A stretch of DNA of 64,000 nt from Bdellovibrionaceae bacterium UBA3535 (GTDB lineage: Bacteria; Bdellovibrionota; Bdellovibrionia; Bdellovibrionales; UBA840): positions 117,114-181,113 of the forward strand of contig DFOS01000007.1 of assembly GCA_002376845.1 (NCBI GenBank). Direction: 5' to 3'. The position numbers and the translations under genes were made by a program. This document shows positions 16,594 through 26,328 of the stretch, piece after piece. Numbering within the stretch: the stretch's first letter is position 1; every line of letters begins with the position of its first letter. The notes beneath the pieces were generated by a model. It did not search any database and was not told where the DNA came from. It worked only from the letters and a program-made list of their open reading frames with translations.

Positions 16594-17196
16594 CTAAAGA
16601 TCTTTTGTATTGGAAGGCGTAGGTTTTTTATTCTCGGAATGAAAGCTTACCGAGCGCAAAACCTTCTCGCACTGGAATAAAGTCTTGCTAAAAAGCTTTC
16701 TGTCATCGGCACAAGTAAAAATAATGGCATTGTCGTTATACCACACAACATACTGCCGCATTTGCACTTGATTATTAATATTGTAAGCTTCAATCCGAAT
16801 TGCCGCTTGCTCCTTTAACTTTGTAGTTTCAAATTTTAAAACTTCTATTCCTAACTTTGGGTATTGTTTGAGCCAGTGGTTGGTATAAGACTGCAATGTC
16901 ACATTTTTCTCTTCACTACGAGTCGACACGGGGTCCACTCGTACACTTAATTGCACTTTTGATCCCTCTAAGTGCTGCAATGGTCGTAAAATGGCAATGT
17001 GGAAAGGATCTTTCGCATCTGGTATATAGCGAAACCAGTTCTGATCGTTTTTCAATAGATCAAATCCCCAATTGGTAGATAAATAGGAACTATTTGTGAC
17101 CACCGCCGAAGAGGAAGTAGAAGGGTAAGGAGCCGCAAATAATAAAGTTACCAACAAGGCTATCAATTTTTTTCTACCTCCGCTTTGGGTTTGCAT
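16594..17196 (-). CDS. Secreted protein of unknown function
   Basis: 200 aa with a signal peptide (MQTQSGGRKKLIALLVTLLFAAPYP). The mature part is mixed alpha/beta (LSVRVDPVSTR, IRIEAYNIN, RQYVVWYNDNAIIFTCAD) and resembles small periplasmic proteins that measure or bind something, but no family is recognised. It overlaps the upstream TolB-like lipoprotein gene by 34 bp, so the two are probably co-expressed. Confidence 0.6.
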   Translation of the reverse strand: MQTQSGGRKKLIALLVTLLFAAPYPSTSSSAVVTNSSYLSTNWGFDLLKNDQNWFRYIPDAKDPFHIAILRPLQHLEGSKVQLSVRVDPVSTRSEEKNVTLQSYTNHWLKQYPKLGIEVLKFETTKLKEQAAIRIEAYNINNQVQMRQYVVWYNDNAIIFTCADDRKLFSKTLFQCEKVLRSVSFHSENKKPTPSNTKDL

Positions 17197-18155
17197 GCTT
17201 CAGAAGGAAAATAGGTCGATTGCCAAAGACGAACTTTATCCTTTCTATTACTAACAAAGTACCACGACTTACCATCAGGATGAAAATGCGGCTGCTGATC
17301 TAGACTTTTAGAAAATGTGACTTGCATCAAACAAGCGTCCTTTAGGCGCATTGCAAAAATATTCTGATGCTCATCTTTTTTCGCTGAAAATAGAATCCAC
17401 TGGGAATTTGGATGAAATGCCACGGAATCCACTCGATGAAAACCATCTAGGGGCAAAAGCCGTTCTGCCGTTTTGGGGTAGTTTTCACGCAATACAAATT
17501 GCAACTTTCCGTTCCTGTCACTTAACCACAACAAGATATTCCCATCCGGTGAAAAGCGAGGTAATTTTTCATTCGAATTTAAGCTAATATAGTTTCGTGG
17601 TTTTTTCTGCTTTTCAGCCAAGCGAATTTTATAAAAAGCGGCGCCCTTTTCGGTAAAAATGATTTCACCGCGTGTAGGGTGCACGTCCACATAACCATCA
17701 AAACCTTGGTGCTTGGTTAGTCGACGAATATTGGACCCATTCATATTGCTTATATAAATCTCGGTATTGCGCTCTTCATGATTCACCGTCTCGGGGTTTA
17801 GATACATTTGCAGCAGTATGGGATTCTCTTTTTCTTCATCTGTGGTGGAGGTATAAATGATTTCTTGCTCCCCTGGCATAAACGCTACTTCGTAGATCTC
17901 TCCTACTTGGTGCGTGATTTGACGTACGCGCTGACTCTCTAAATTGCGTAAAAATATTTGCGGACTACGCCCCAGAATCTCGGCAACATATAAAAGGGAC
18001 TTGCCATCACTAGAAAAATAATAGGAACGTAAGTTTTCTAAATCCAAAGCGGGCTTTGGATCGATAAAATCTTTTGGTCTTTCTAGCTTCGAAGAGGAAA
18101 CACAGGCCACAAAAGAAAAAATAAGCATGAGTATTTTAAAGATTCTTATCGGCAT
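17163..18155 (-). CDS. TolB-like beta-propeller lipoprotein (PD40 repeats)
   Basis: 330 aa; lipoprotein signal with lipobox FVAC. Several WD40-like PD40 blades can be read: YYFSSDGKSLLYVAE, EVAFMPGEQEIIYTS, YVDVHPTRGEIIFTE, PRFSPDGNILLWLSD and HFHPDGKSWYFVSN. It resembles the propeller of TolB but lacks the TolB N-terminal domain and there is no tol-pal locus here. Likely periplasmic, attached to a membrane. It overlaps mutY by 20 bp and the next gene by 34 bp. Confidence 0.75.
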   Translation of the reverse strand: MPIRIFKILMLIFSFVACVSSSKLERPKDFIDPKPALDLENLRSYYFSSDGKSLLYVAEILGRSPQIFLRNLESQRVRQITHQVGEIYEVAFMPGEQEIIYTSTTDEEKENPILLQMYLNPETVNHEERNTEIYISNMNGSNIRRLTKHQGFDGYVDVHPTRGEIIFTEKGAAFYKIRLAEKQKKPRNYISLNSNEKLPRFSPDGNILLWLSDRNGKLQFVLRENYPKTAERLLPLDGFHRVDSVAFHPNSQWILFSAKKDEHQNIFAMRLKDACLMQVTFSKSLDQQPHFHPDGKSWYFVSNRKDKVRLWQSTYFPSEACKPKAEVEKN

Positions 18156-19116
18156 ATTTTTTCACCTTTGTGGTTAAGGAAAAGGGGCTTGTTTTTGTTA
18201 TGTGTTTTTCATCAAACCATTCTAACTGTTTTTTATCACGAATTGAAGAGGCTTTTTGTTTATTAATTTTTCCAATGTATATTTCGTGGTGAGTAATTGC
18301 ATGCTTGAAAATATAAGCATCCGGCTTCTTATCCAATTGCTTTGCTCTAACAGGGAATAGATATTCACCTTTCAAAAATGGACAGGCATGCGTCTTGGAT
18401 AAAGCTAGACCTTTGGTGGATTCAATATACTGGAACTCCAAATACCAAATTTCTTTTTTCCTTTTTGGTTTTGCCATGGGTAGCTGCTCGATCTTCTTAT
18501 GCTTCTTTGCTTTACAACCAGAGGCAACAGGACATAGCAAACAAGCTGGCGAAGAACTTGTACAAACAGTAGCCCCCATTTCCATCAAGGCTTGATTCAC
18601 AGTAGCAGATTCTTGATTTTCTACCCAAGCATCCGCTCGCTTTTGCAGCTCTCTTCTTGCTTGCGGCTTCCACCACTCGATCGACAAACCATAGTATCTC
18701 GTTAAAAAACGAATCACATTTCCGTCCAAAACCGCACAGTTTTGTCCAAAGGCAAAAGAGGCTACGGCTCTAGCTGTATAAGGGCCAAAGCTAGGGATCT
18801 TTAATAGTTCTTCATAGCTTTGCGGAAAGCCTTTGTTTTTTAAATGCTTCGCTGCTTTATGTAGATTTTTGGCACGGGAATAATAACCCAGTCCAGCCCA
18901 AGCCTCCAGAACCTCTTTTTCCTCGGCATCGGCTAAGGCCTGAATGTTGGGAAATCTTTTTAAAAAGTTTTTGTAATAAGGAATTACCGCCACTGCTCTT
19001 GTTTGCTGCAACATCACTTCGGAGATCCAAATACGATAGGGATTTTTGGTTTTGCGCCATGGAAGATCTCTATAGTTATCGTTGTACCAAATAAGCAAAT
19101 CGTTGGCAGGAGTCAT
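18136..19116 (-). CDS. mutY: A/G-specific adenine DNA glycosylase MutY
   Basis: 326 aa from ATG 19116. DLPWRKTKNPYRIWISEVMLQQTR is the MutY signature, holding the catalytic Glu. LAGLGYYSRAKNL-type sequence is the helix-hairpin-helix, and VLDGNVIRFLTRY holds the catalytic Asp. Four cysteines (CTSSSPACLLCPVASGC) ligate the [4Fe-4S] cluster. It removes adenine mispaired with 8-oxoguanine. The C-terminal recognition domain is shorter and divergent. Transcribed with astB upstream. Confidence 0.95.
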   Translation of the reverse strand: MTPANDLLIWYNDNYRDLPWRKTKNPYRIWISEVMLQQTRAVAVIPYYKNFLKRFPNIQALADAEEKEVLEAWAGLGYYSRAKNLHKAAKHLKNKGFPQSYEELLKIPSFGPYTARAVASFAFGQNCAVLDGNVIRFLTRYYGLSIEWWKPQARRELQKRADAWVENQESATVNQALMEMGATVCTSSSPACLLCPVASGCKAKKHKKIEQLPMAKPKRKKEIWYLEFQYIESTKGLALSKTHACPFLKGEYLFPVRAKQLDKKPDAYIFKHAITHHEIYIGKINKQKASSIRDKKQLEWFDEKHITKTSPFSLTTKVKKYADKNL

Positions 19117-19144
19117 AAACACAATCTGCAACAAATTTTACTTT

Positions 19145-20464
19145 CTAGCAAGTTCTTGTGAAGCCTAGAATGCCGTGTAGACTTTGTATGGCCTCTTTTG
19201 CTTGTAGTAAAAAGCTGGGATCGCGCAAGTCTTCAAGATTCAGCTCATCTCGGTAATACTCATTTACCCAACGGCACAAGTCATTATAAAGATTGTCATT
19301 GATCCAACACTTAGGATTGACAGCTGCAATTTCCTCATCCGTTAGTGCCACACGCAAACGCAAACAAGCTGGGCCCCCACCGTTTTTCATGCTTTGCAAT
19401 AGATCAAAGTAATGCGCTTCTTCGATAGGATTATTGGGGTCCGCAATCATTTTGTCGATAAAGGCCTTCACACTAGCTTCTTGCTGACAATGTTCCGGTG
19501 CAATCAATACCATTTTACCTGGCTCAGGCTCTACAATTTGCGAATTGAATAAATAGGTTTGTACGGCAGCCTCAACGCTCACATCATCTAGGCTTACTCG
19601 AATCCCTATCAAATCTCCTTGCATTCGCTGCTGCAATTCATCAAGAGTCGCTTTGGTATTTAAAAAAGCGGTTTCATGATAGAGCAGTACATTTTTATAA
19701 CCCACACTAATCACATCATTATGAAAAACCCCTGCATCAATCACTGCCGGATTTTGTTGGGCAAAAAAACAAAGCTCCTCTTTAATATTATTACGTCTAG
19801 CTACGGCTTTTGAAGCCTCCAAGGTTTGCCTTGCGGGAAAGCGCTCTGGCTGAATGGCTTGACGATTCATTGCCTCACGGCCGTAAACAAAAAAGTGCAA
19901 AGCCTGATTTGTTTTCGTGCTTTCAAAACGAGTGTGGTTGGCCGCTCCTTCATCGCTAAAGGCATCTCCCAATTCCAAACAGGAATGAACACGAAAGAAA
20001 TCCTCATGGCAGAAAATCTGCTGCAAGGATTGGTAGGTATTTTGCGGTTCAATGGCACGGTGAGCTTTGGAACGCAAATTTGCCACAGTAAAATGACATT
20101 TACCATCTTTGGTATCGCTACTGGGAGCTACGGTGGCGGCATTGGCCGTCCACATAAACGAAGATGACGAGCAGATACTTAAAAGCGTTGGATCTTCTTG
20201 GTAGGCTTGCTGCAATACTTCTGCATCCGTACCGGAAAAGCCTAGATTTCTTAAAGCCAAAAGATCAGGTCGAACTTGCGGCGGAATCACTCCTTGCAGG
20301 ATTCCCATATCGGCCAATGTCTTCGCCTTTTTTAAGCCTTGCAAGGCGGCTTGCTTGGGAGAAGAGATATCTTTTGCAAACTGCAGCGAAGCCACGTTGC
20401 CATAAGATAGTCCGCTATAATTGTGGGAAGGTCCTACAATGCCATCAAAGTTTGTCTCACGCAT
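19145..20464 (-). CDS. astB: N-succinylarginine dihydrolase AstB
   Basis: 439 aa, close to the family length. N-terminus NFDGIVGPSHNYSGLSYGNVAS is diagnostic; HNDVISVGYKNVLLYHE holds the catalytic His and NGGGPACLRLRV the catalytic Cys. The enzyme converts N-succinylarginine to N-succinylornithine, CO2 and ammonia in the ast pathway. No astA, astC, astD or astE gene is next to it, so the rest of the pathway must lie elsewhere or be absent. It sits between alaS and mutY on the same strand, 9 nt from alaS. Confidence 0.93.
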   Translation of the reverse strand: MRETNFDGIVGPSHNYSGLSYGNVASLQFAKDISSPKQAALQGLKKAKTLADMGILQGVIPPQVRPDLLALRNLGFSGTDAEVLQQAYQEDPTLLSICSSSSFMWTANAATVAPSSDTKDGKCHFTVANLRSKAHRAIEPQNTYQSLQQIFCHEDFFRVHSCLELGDAFSDEGAANHTRFESTKTNQALHFFVYGREAMNRQAIQPERFPARQTLEASKAVARRNNIKEELCFFAQQNPAVIDAGVFHNDVISVGYKNVLLYHETAFLNTKATLDELQQRMQGDLIGIRVSLDDVSVEAAVQTYLFNSQIVEPEPGKMVLIAPEHCQQEASVKAFIDKMIADPNNPIEEAHYFDLLQSMKNGGGPACLRLRVALTDEEIAAVNPKCWINDNLYNDLCRWVNEYYRDELNLEDLRDPSFLLQAKEAIQSLHGILGFTRTC

Positions 20465-20473
20465 GATTGATCC

Positions 20474-23113
20474 TCATATCAAAATTTTTTCCGCTTCCTG
20501 GGCCAAATTCTCTATTTTATCCAAAGCGCCTTGCGCTAGATCCGGACGCCCCCCACCTTTGCCGCCCATAACCGCTGTAAGCGATTTCAACACATCTCCG
20601 GCTTTTAAACTTTTACTTAAATCTTTTGAAACCGCCACCAATAGAGGATAATTGGATTCTGACTCCCCACTTAATATGACAACGGCTGGTTGCTGGCAAT
20701 GATCCAAAAACCTTTGCGCCATCTCAGCCATCAGCTTACGGTCTTCGATATCCATGTGAAAACATATGACCTTCTTACCACCAATTTCAGGACTAGAACT
20801 CACTATTTGCGCATAATCCACTTGCTCCATTTGCAAGGCTTTCACCTTCTTTGTTTGGGCTTTCAGGCTTTCTCGTAGTTGCTCGACTGCATCCACCGCC
20901 TGCTGATTAGCACCTGAAGATTCTAAGTAATTTTCCCAAGACTCTTTGATGCCCAAAGTTTTTCGCAATTCACGATTTCCGCTTTCCGCTTTCAGCAAAT
21001 AATCCAATGCTTTATCACCCGTTATGGCTTCCATTCTACGTACTCCGGCACTTACCCCGGCTTCGCTCATAATTTTCAAGATTCGTATATCCGAGGTGGA
21101 CGCCACATGTGTGCCGCCACAAAGCTCTGTTGAAAAATCGCCCATTTGAATGACTCTTACTTGATCTCCGTATTTCTCTCCAAAAAGTGCCATGGCCCCT
21201 GATTGCATGGCCTGATCATAGGTCATTTCTTTCGCCTCTACCTTACGCCCCAACGAGATTTCCTTATTCACGAGCATCTCTACGCGCTGAATTTCAGCAT
21301 CGCTCATGGCATGATTGTGGGTGAAATCAAATCGCAAACGCTGCGAATCTACAAGGGAGCCTGCCTGCGTAACATGATCCCCAAGCACTTCTCGCAATGC
21401 TGCATGCAAAAGGTGAGTGGCGGAGTGATTGCTTGCAGTGGCTCGTCTTTCTGAAGCTTGCACCAACATTCGCACCTCGGCCCCAGTACGGAGCACGCCT
21501 TGCTCCACATGCACGACAAGAAAATGTGTATCTTCAACCTTGATACAATCCGAAACGATAGCAGAAAAGCCTTCTCCTTCCATAGTTCCCACGTCACCAA
21601 CTTGTCCACCGCTTTCCGCATAAAAGCAGGTCTCATCGGCCAACAGATAGATCTTCTGACCCTCTTGTGCTTCCGATATTTCTTGTTTGCCATCAGATAG
21701 AGCCAAGACCTTCGAGGTATTGGCAGTATTTTCATAACCTACAAATTTAGTAGCTCCGTATTTTTGCGCCATTTTTAATAGGTGCGCTTGGTCGGAGTCC
21801 ATTGTAGCTCCCTTCCAAGTCTTTCGCGCTCTCTCCTTTGCCGCCTGCATTTGCTTTTCAAAGCCGCTTTCATCGACTTGAAAACCTTTCTCTCTGGCAA
21901 TTAGCTGTGTTAGATCTAATGGAAAACCATAGGTATCGTAGAGCTTAAAAACAACCTCTCCGCTTAAAACCTTGGCCTTCGCCTTCGCCATTTCTTCCAT
22001 CAAAAGTTGCGTGCCCTGATCCAGGGTTTTTAGAAAGCGCTCTTCCTCGCCTTCAATTGTATGCAATATCACCTCTTGTTTTTGCTTCAACTCGGGGTAA
22101 GCCTCCGACATTTTATCAATCACGGCCTGACACAACCTTGGCAGCAAACTCTCATTGGAGATTTGCCGCGCAAAACGAATGGCGCGGCGAATGATCCGTC
22201 TCAATACATAGCCTCTGCCATCATTGGAGGGCAATACTCCATCGGCAATTAAAAAACTCACACAGCGCGAATGATCTGCCAGTACTCGCATGGCAACCAA
22301 AGCTTCTGCCTCCGCTTTTTTACCTGTCCACTTTTCCAGTTGCTCAATATAATCAAAAAATAAATCCGAATTGTAATTGTTATGCTCACCTTGCAAAACA
22401 GCAGCGAGTCTTTCCAGTCCCATACCGGTATCCACAGAGGGTTTTGGTAGGGGGCTCAATTGACCTTTAGGTTCTTCATAAAATTGCATAAAGACCAAGT
22501 TCCATATTTCCACAAAGCGATCCTCTTCGCCGCCTTTTTCAAATTCTTCCTTCGAGCTCACCTTGCCCTTTTCTGGGTAGTGATCATAAAAAATTTCCGA
22601 ACATGGTCCACAGGGCCCCGTATCACCCATACGCCAAAAGTTGTCCTTTTCTCCAAACCGAAAGATTCTATCTTTGGGCACTCCCTCTTGCTGATGCCAC
22701 AAGTCAGCTGCCTCATCATCCTCTTCAAAAACAGTAACATACAAACGATCCTTAGGAATTTGGCACTCGTTGGTCAAAAAATCCCAAGCATAACGAATGG
22801 CATCTTTTTTAAAGTAATCTCCAAACGAAAAGTTTCCGAGCATTTCGAAAAAAGTATGATGTCTAGCCGTATAACCTACATTTTCTAGATCATTATGCTT
22901 ACCACCAGCTCGTACGCATTTTTGTGAACTAGCCGCCCGCTGATAATCCCGCTTGTCCACTCCAAGAAAAACATTTTTGAACTGAAACATACCGGCATTG
23001 GTAAATATTAAGGTAGAATCCCCACTGGGAATTAAAGAAGAGCTCGGCACACGCGTATGCCCGTGTTTGGCAAAATAGTTTAGGAATTTTTCACGAATTT
23101 CATTCGACTTCAT
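20474..23113 (-). CDS. alaS: Alanyl-tRNA synthetase
   Basis: 879 aa, full length. Catalytic domain at the N-terminus (FTNAGMFQFKNVFLG, RAASSQKCVRAGGKHNDLENVG, FFEMLGNFSFGDYFK), editing domain zinc site HSATHLLHAALR with CGGTH, and C-terminal dimerisation domain ending in GGKGGGRPDLAQG. It charges tRNA-Ala and removes mischarged Ser or Gly. It overlaps recX by 14 nt, the common recX-alaS neighbourhood. Confidence 0.98.
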   Translation of the reverse strand: MKSNEIREKFLNYFAKHGHTRVPSSSLIPSGDSTLIFTNAGMFQFKNVFLGVDKRDYQRAASSQKCVRAGGKHNDLENVGYTARHHTFFEMLGNFSFGDYFKKDAIRYAWDFLTNECQIPKDRLYVTVFEEDDEAADLWHQQEGVPKDRIFRFGEKDNFWRMGDTGPCGPCSEIFYDHYPEKGKVSSKEEFEKGGEEDRFVEIWNLVFMQFYEEPKGQLSPLPKPSVDTGMGLERLAAVLQGEHNNYNSDLFFDYIEQLEKWTGKKAEAEALVAMRVLADHSRCVSFLIADGVLPSNDGRGYVLRRIIRRAIRFARQISNESLLPRLCQAVIDKMSEAYPELKQKQEVILHTIEGEEERFLKTLDQGTQLLMEEMAKAKAKVLSGEVVFKLYDTYGFPLDLTQLIAREKGFQVDESGFEKQMQAAKERARKTWKGATMDSDQAHLLKMAQKYGATKFVGYENTANTSKVLALSDGKQEISEAQEGQKIYLLADETCFYAESGGQVGDVGTMEGEGFSAIVSDCIKVEDTHFLVVHVEQGVLRTGAEVRMLVQASERRATASNHSATHLLHAALREVLGDHVTQAGSLVDSQRLRFDFTHNHAMSDAEIQRVEMLVNKEISLGRKVEAKEMTYDQAMQSGAMALFGEKYGDQVRVIQMGDFSTELCGGTHVASTSDIRILKIMSEAGVSAGVRRMEAITGDKALDYLLKAESGNRELRKTLGIKESWENYLESSGANQQAVDAVEQLRESLKAQTKKVKALQMEQVDYAQIVSSSPEIGGKKVICFHMDIEDRKLMAEMAQRFLDHCQQPAVVILSGESESNYPLLVAVSKDLSKSLKAGDVLKSLTAVMGGKGGGRPDLAQGALDKIENLAQEAEKILI

Positions 23114-23531
23114 TTAGTACCGTCCTGATCGTGGGTTCATCGTAGGTGCGATTGCGCAAATATTGAAGTATTTTTTTCTTCTGTTCAAAATCATAGGGGG
23201 GTGAAAAATGAAATTTTTTCTGCACCAAGCCCTGAGCCTTCTGAATTTCCAAGTCCTCATCGCGCTGGATATGGGGCAACTTTTTACTAGTTAAATAATT
23301 GGCAATATAGCGGTAGGACTTGCCTTTGGCGTGTAGCTCACGGGCCACTCGAGTGGCCAGCTCCTCGGGCGGCAAAAGCCAGCGCCGCTGGATAGCTTCC
23401 TCCATCGCTGCATCGATCTCCTCAGCGCTGTAGTCTTTTTGTTGCAGGCGCTGCCGCAGCTCGTATTCCGAATAATCCCGTCTTGCCAAAAAGCGTGCGA
23501 CAACATCAATGGCGGCTGTGTTTTTTTGCAT
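23100..23531 (-). CDS. recX: Regulatory protein RecX
   Basis: 143 aa. The three-helix repeats of RecX can be read: AIDVVARFLARRDYSEYELRQRL, DAAMEEAIQRRWL and KGKSYRYIANYLTSKKLP. RecX binds and restrains RecA filaments. Here it is separated from recA by about 15 kb and lies upstream of alaS with overlapping ends, so it is expressed with a housekeeping gene rather than with recA. Confidence 0.88.
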   Translation of the reverse strand: MQKNTAAIDVVARFLARRDYSEYELRQRLQQKDYSAEEIDAAMEEAIQRRWLLPPEELATRVARELHAKGKSYRYIANYLTSKKLPHIQRDEDLEIQKAQGLVQKKFHFSPPYDFEQKKKILQYLRNRTYDEPTIRTVLNEVE

Positions 23532-23574
23532 GCCTACTACTTAACTTGAAATGCCCTTCTAGGCCAGATGAATC

Positions 23575-24810
23575 TTAGGCTTTCTTCTTTTTCTTGGCCT
23601 TGCCTTTAAGCCCTAAAAAGGAGGATCTGTTGCGAACCACGGTTTCCAACTGCAGCTCATTTTTCGGGTGCTTCATGGTGGTTTCGGTATCGGCATTTAA
23701 ATGGAAGTCATCATCCGGATGATCACTACGAGAGATGCTAAATATCCCCTGCATCTTAAGATCAAAATCACTAGTGGTGGAAGCTGCCTTTCTCGCCTCA
23801 TCACGCGTTACTAGATCGCGGCGCAAAAGGCTCATCAAACATTGCTCAAAAGACTGCATTCCATAAGTTAAATGCCCCTCCTCCAAGACCTCTTTGATGT
23901 CCAATAACTTTTGTAGATCCAAAATGGCTTCGGTTACTCTTGGGCTATTTACTAGCACCTCCGCTGCCGGCACAAAACCTTGCTCATCTTTTCTTTTTAA
24001 TAAGCGCTGGGAGATCACCGCCTTCAAACTTGCCGCTAGCTGAAGTTGGATTTGTTGTTGTTGGTGGGGCTCAAAATAGCTCAAAATCCTCAAGATGGAA
24101 TCGCGCGTGTCCGTTGTGTGCAATGTGGAAATCACCAAATGCCCCGTTTCCGCCGCCATAAGGGCCGTTTTCACTGTTTCCTGGTCTCGCAGCTCTCCGA
24201 TCAAAATCACATCGGGATCCTGGCGCAAACTAGCACGCAAAGCCTCACTAAAATTGATCGTATCCACACCCACTTCTCGCTGGGTAATAATCGACTTATC
24301 ATCAGGTATTAGATATTCGATGGGATCTTCTATGGTGATGATATGTTTATAATACTTGTGATTGATGCTATCCACAAATGCGGCCAAAGAGGTGGATTTA
24401 CCCGAGCCGGTTTCTCCGGTAAACAATATCAAGCCTCGATCCAAATCCGTGAGTTTTTCTATTACCGATGGTAACTGCAATGACTTTAGGGCAGGAATTT
24501 TAAACGGGATATTACGAATCACTACCGCGTAGGTTCCACGCTGCTGAAATATATTTGCACGAAATCGTCCTACCTTATCGATACTGTAGGCGATATCCAC
24601 TTCTTTATTATCAATTAATTTTTTTTTCGAGCGCTCATCCAGTAACTGGGAACATATCGACTTCAACTCACTTCGCCCCAAAGCTTGAGCCTTTGCATGC
24701 AAGGGAATGAGTTTGCCATTTACCCTTAGCATTGGCGGACTGCCGTATTTCAAATGTACATCACTAGCTTTTTGCCTAACAGCCTCATGAAGGATGCTTC
24801 GAATATCCAT
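23575..24810 (-). CDS. pilT: Type IV pilus retraction ATPase PilT
   Basis: 411 aa. Secretion-ATPase motifs: Walker A GETGSGKST, Asp box (IEDPIEYLIP), Walker B RQDPDVILIGELRD and His box GHLVISTLHTTD. The N-terminus (LHEAVRQKASDVHLKYGSPPMLRVNG) is the PilT/PilU type. A C-terminal extension of about 50 residues ends in a lysine-rich tail (GKAKKKKKA), beyond normal PilT length. It powers pilus disassembly and twitching at the cytoplasmic face. PilU cannot be ruled out. Confidence 0.93.
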   Translation of the reverse strand: MDIRSILHEAVRQKASDVHLKYGSPPMLRVNGKLIPLHAKAQALGRSELKSICSQLLDERSKKKLIDNKEVDIAYSIDKVGRFRANIFQQRGTYAVVIRNIPFKIPALKSLQLPSVIEKLTDLDRGLILFTGETGSGKSTSLAAFVDSINHKYYKHIITIEDPIEYLIPDDKSIITQREVGVDTINFSEALRASLRQDPDVILIGELRDQETVKTALMAAETGHLVISTLHTTDTRDSILRILSYFEPHQQQQIQLQLAASLKAVISQRLLKRKDEQGFVPAAEVLVNSPRVTEAILDLQKLLDIKEVLEEGHLTYGMQSFEQCLMSLLRRDLVTRDEARKAASTTSDFDLKMQGIFSISRSDHPDDDFHLNADTETTMKHPKNELQLETVVRNRSSFLGLKGKAKKKKKA

Positions 24811-24915
24811 ACTCTTAGTATAGTTTTAGCCGCTTTAGAAAACTAGGGATTTAGTTTCTACTTCCTATTCCTGGTTGATTGTCATAAGATGAAAGCGTAG
24901 CCACATCAGGAGCTT

Positions 24916-25299
24916 ATGACTTATCTCTACGTTTTTATTGGCGGTGGACTCGGAGCATGCTTGCGCTATGCCATTGGTCTAGTCTACCCACAGCATTTAA
25001 TCTGGGGTTTACCGACAAAAACCTGGATTGCCAATGTCCTAGGAAGTCTTCTGGTTGCCATTGCTTTTTCGGTGCAAAAAAACCTGCCACAACAAAGTCT
25101 GGTAGAGGCTATGGTAGTTATAGGCTTTTGCGGCGGTCTTACTACATTTTCCACTTATATTTTGGAAGCCTATCATTTTATTCTTCACAAAAACTATGGA
25201 TCTCTCGCTTTTTTCATTTTCGCTCATCATCTACTTGCTATCATAGTTTTTATCATTTTTCTTCGCGCCACAGATACCATCTTGGGGGTCAAGACATGA
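24916..25299 (+). CDS. crcB: Fluoride ion channel CrcB/Fluc
   Basis: 127 aa with four transmembrane helices. GGGLGACLRYAIG, WIANVLGSLLVA and GFCGGLTTFSTYI are the conserved Fluc motifs, including the TTFST selectivity stretch. It exports fluoride as a dual-topology dimer. A good AGGAG site precedes the start. No fluoride riboswitch consensus was recognised in the 105-bp gap from pilT. The stop overlaps the next gene's start (ATGA). Confidence 0.95.
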   Translation: MTYLYVFIGGGLGACLRYAIGLVYPQHLIWGLPTKTWIANVLGSLLVAIAFSVQKNLPQQSLVEAMVVIGFCGGLTTFSTYILEAYHFILHKNYGSLAFFIFAHHLLAIIVFIIFLRATDTILGVKT

Positions 25300-26189
25300 G
25301 CGAGGATACCAAAGATTTAGAAAAGCGGATTCAAATTTTAGAGAAAGAACTAGAAGAAAAAAACTCATTGTTGCTAATCTACAAAGAAGAATTGCAAAGA
25401 ATGAATGAACGCCTAGGTAAAATTTTAAGACAAGTCGACAACGATCTTGCCCTTGCCACTAGCCTACAATCTTTATTGGTTCCTACTGAAATCGGTGACA
25501 TTAAGGGTTTTCATTTTAGTAGTAAATTTGAAACAGGCGGCGGGCAAGGTGGTGACTATTTTGAAATTGTACAACATGAAGATAAATACAAGTTTGCTGT
25601 AATTATGTCTTCTAGTTCAGCGTACTCCCTCAGTGCTTTATTTATGTCGGTGCTATTAAAGCTCACCCACCAGCTAGCAAAAAAAGAAGGATTGAACCCA
25701 CAAGAATTTTGTTTAAAAGTGCAGGAGCAGATGCAAGCCCATATGAAAAATGAAGATGCTTTCAGTTTGGTCTATGCAGAATTTGATCGCAAAAAAAATC
25801 GTGTTACCTACTCGGGTTGCGGAGAGATCTGCGCCCTACGCTGGAATTCCAAGTCCAATGAAGTGGATACCTTGCAATTGGAATCGCAAAAGTTGCAACC
25901 AACACAAAGTTTGGAATTGCCATTAAATTCTTTTCGTTACCAAGTGGGCGATCGTATCTTATTTTCTTCGCCCGGTTTTGTTGGACAAAAAAATACCAAA
26001 GACCATGTATATGGCAGTGAATCCATCGTGCGCCTTTTAAAGAATCAACGCTTTCAAGATGTACATGATTTAAGAAACGAGCTCTGGTTGGATTGGCAAA
26101 AATTTGGCCAAGACTGCGATAGCAAAAAAGACCGCAGTCTATTGGTGATCGATGTTGCATCGAACCTGGCCAAACTATCCTTGACCTAA
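25296..26189 (+). CDS. SpoIIE/RsbU-like PP2C domain protein, probably catalytically degenerate
   Basis: 297 aa from ATG 25296, overlapping the crcB stop by 4 nt. Residues 1-50 form a coiled coil (LEKRIQILEKELEEKNSLL). The rest has the outline of a SpoIIE-type PPM phosphatase: DLALATSLQSLLVP, FETGGGQGGDYFEI, a central stretch, then DRSLLVIDV. The usual DVxGHG metal-binding motif reads MSSSSAY, so at least one metal-binding Asp is missing and it may be a pseudophosphatase. Likely part of an anti-sigma or partner-switch signalling route; partner unknown. Confidence 0.75.
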   Translation: MSEDTKDLEKRIQILEKELEEKNSLLLIYKEELQRMNERLGKILRQVDNDLALATSLQSLLVPTEIGDIKGFHFSSKFETGGGQGGDYFEIVQHEDKYKFAVIMSSSSAYSLSALFMSVLLKLTHQLAKKEGLNPQEFCLKVQEQMQAHMKNEDAFSLVYAEFDRKKNRVTYSGCGEICALRWNSKSNEVDTLQLESQKLQPTQSLELPLNSFRYQVGDRILFSSPGFVGQKNTKDHVYGSESIVRLLKNQRFQDVHDLRNELWLDWQKFGQDCDSKKDRSLLVIDVASNLAKLSLT

Positions 26190-26328
26190 TCTGCGCGCTG
26201 CCTTGCTGCATCATTTTGATGCATGTCTTGAAAGCGCATCGGCAGAGCAATTGTTTCCTTTCATTCACCTTGAAATTCCGCTAACATATCCTCACTTATA
26301 TGCTTAACGATCAAACATGGGAGTTATA

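Noticed and set aside
24811..24915. Fluoride riboswitch upstream of crcB
   Set aside because: No match to the conserved crcB-motif core could be found in this gap.
24957..25295. Long plus-strand frame extending upstream of the PP2C-like protein
   Set aside because: This part is out of frame with crcB, whose sequence is clearly the real gene; the ATGA overlap at 25296 gives a natural start.
26208..26222. GCATCA-TTT-TGATGC hairpin after the PP2C-like gene as a terminator
   Set aside because: No T tract follows on either strand and the stem is AT-rich; left unassigned.
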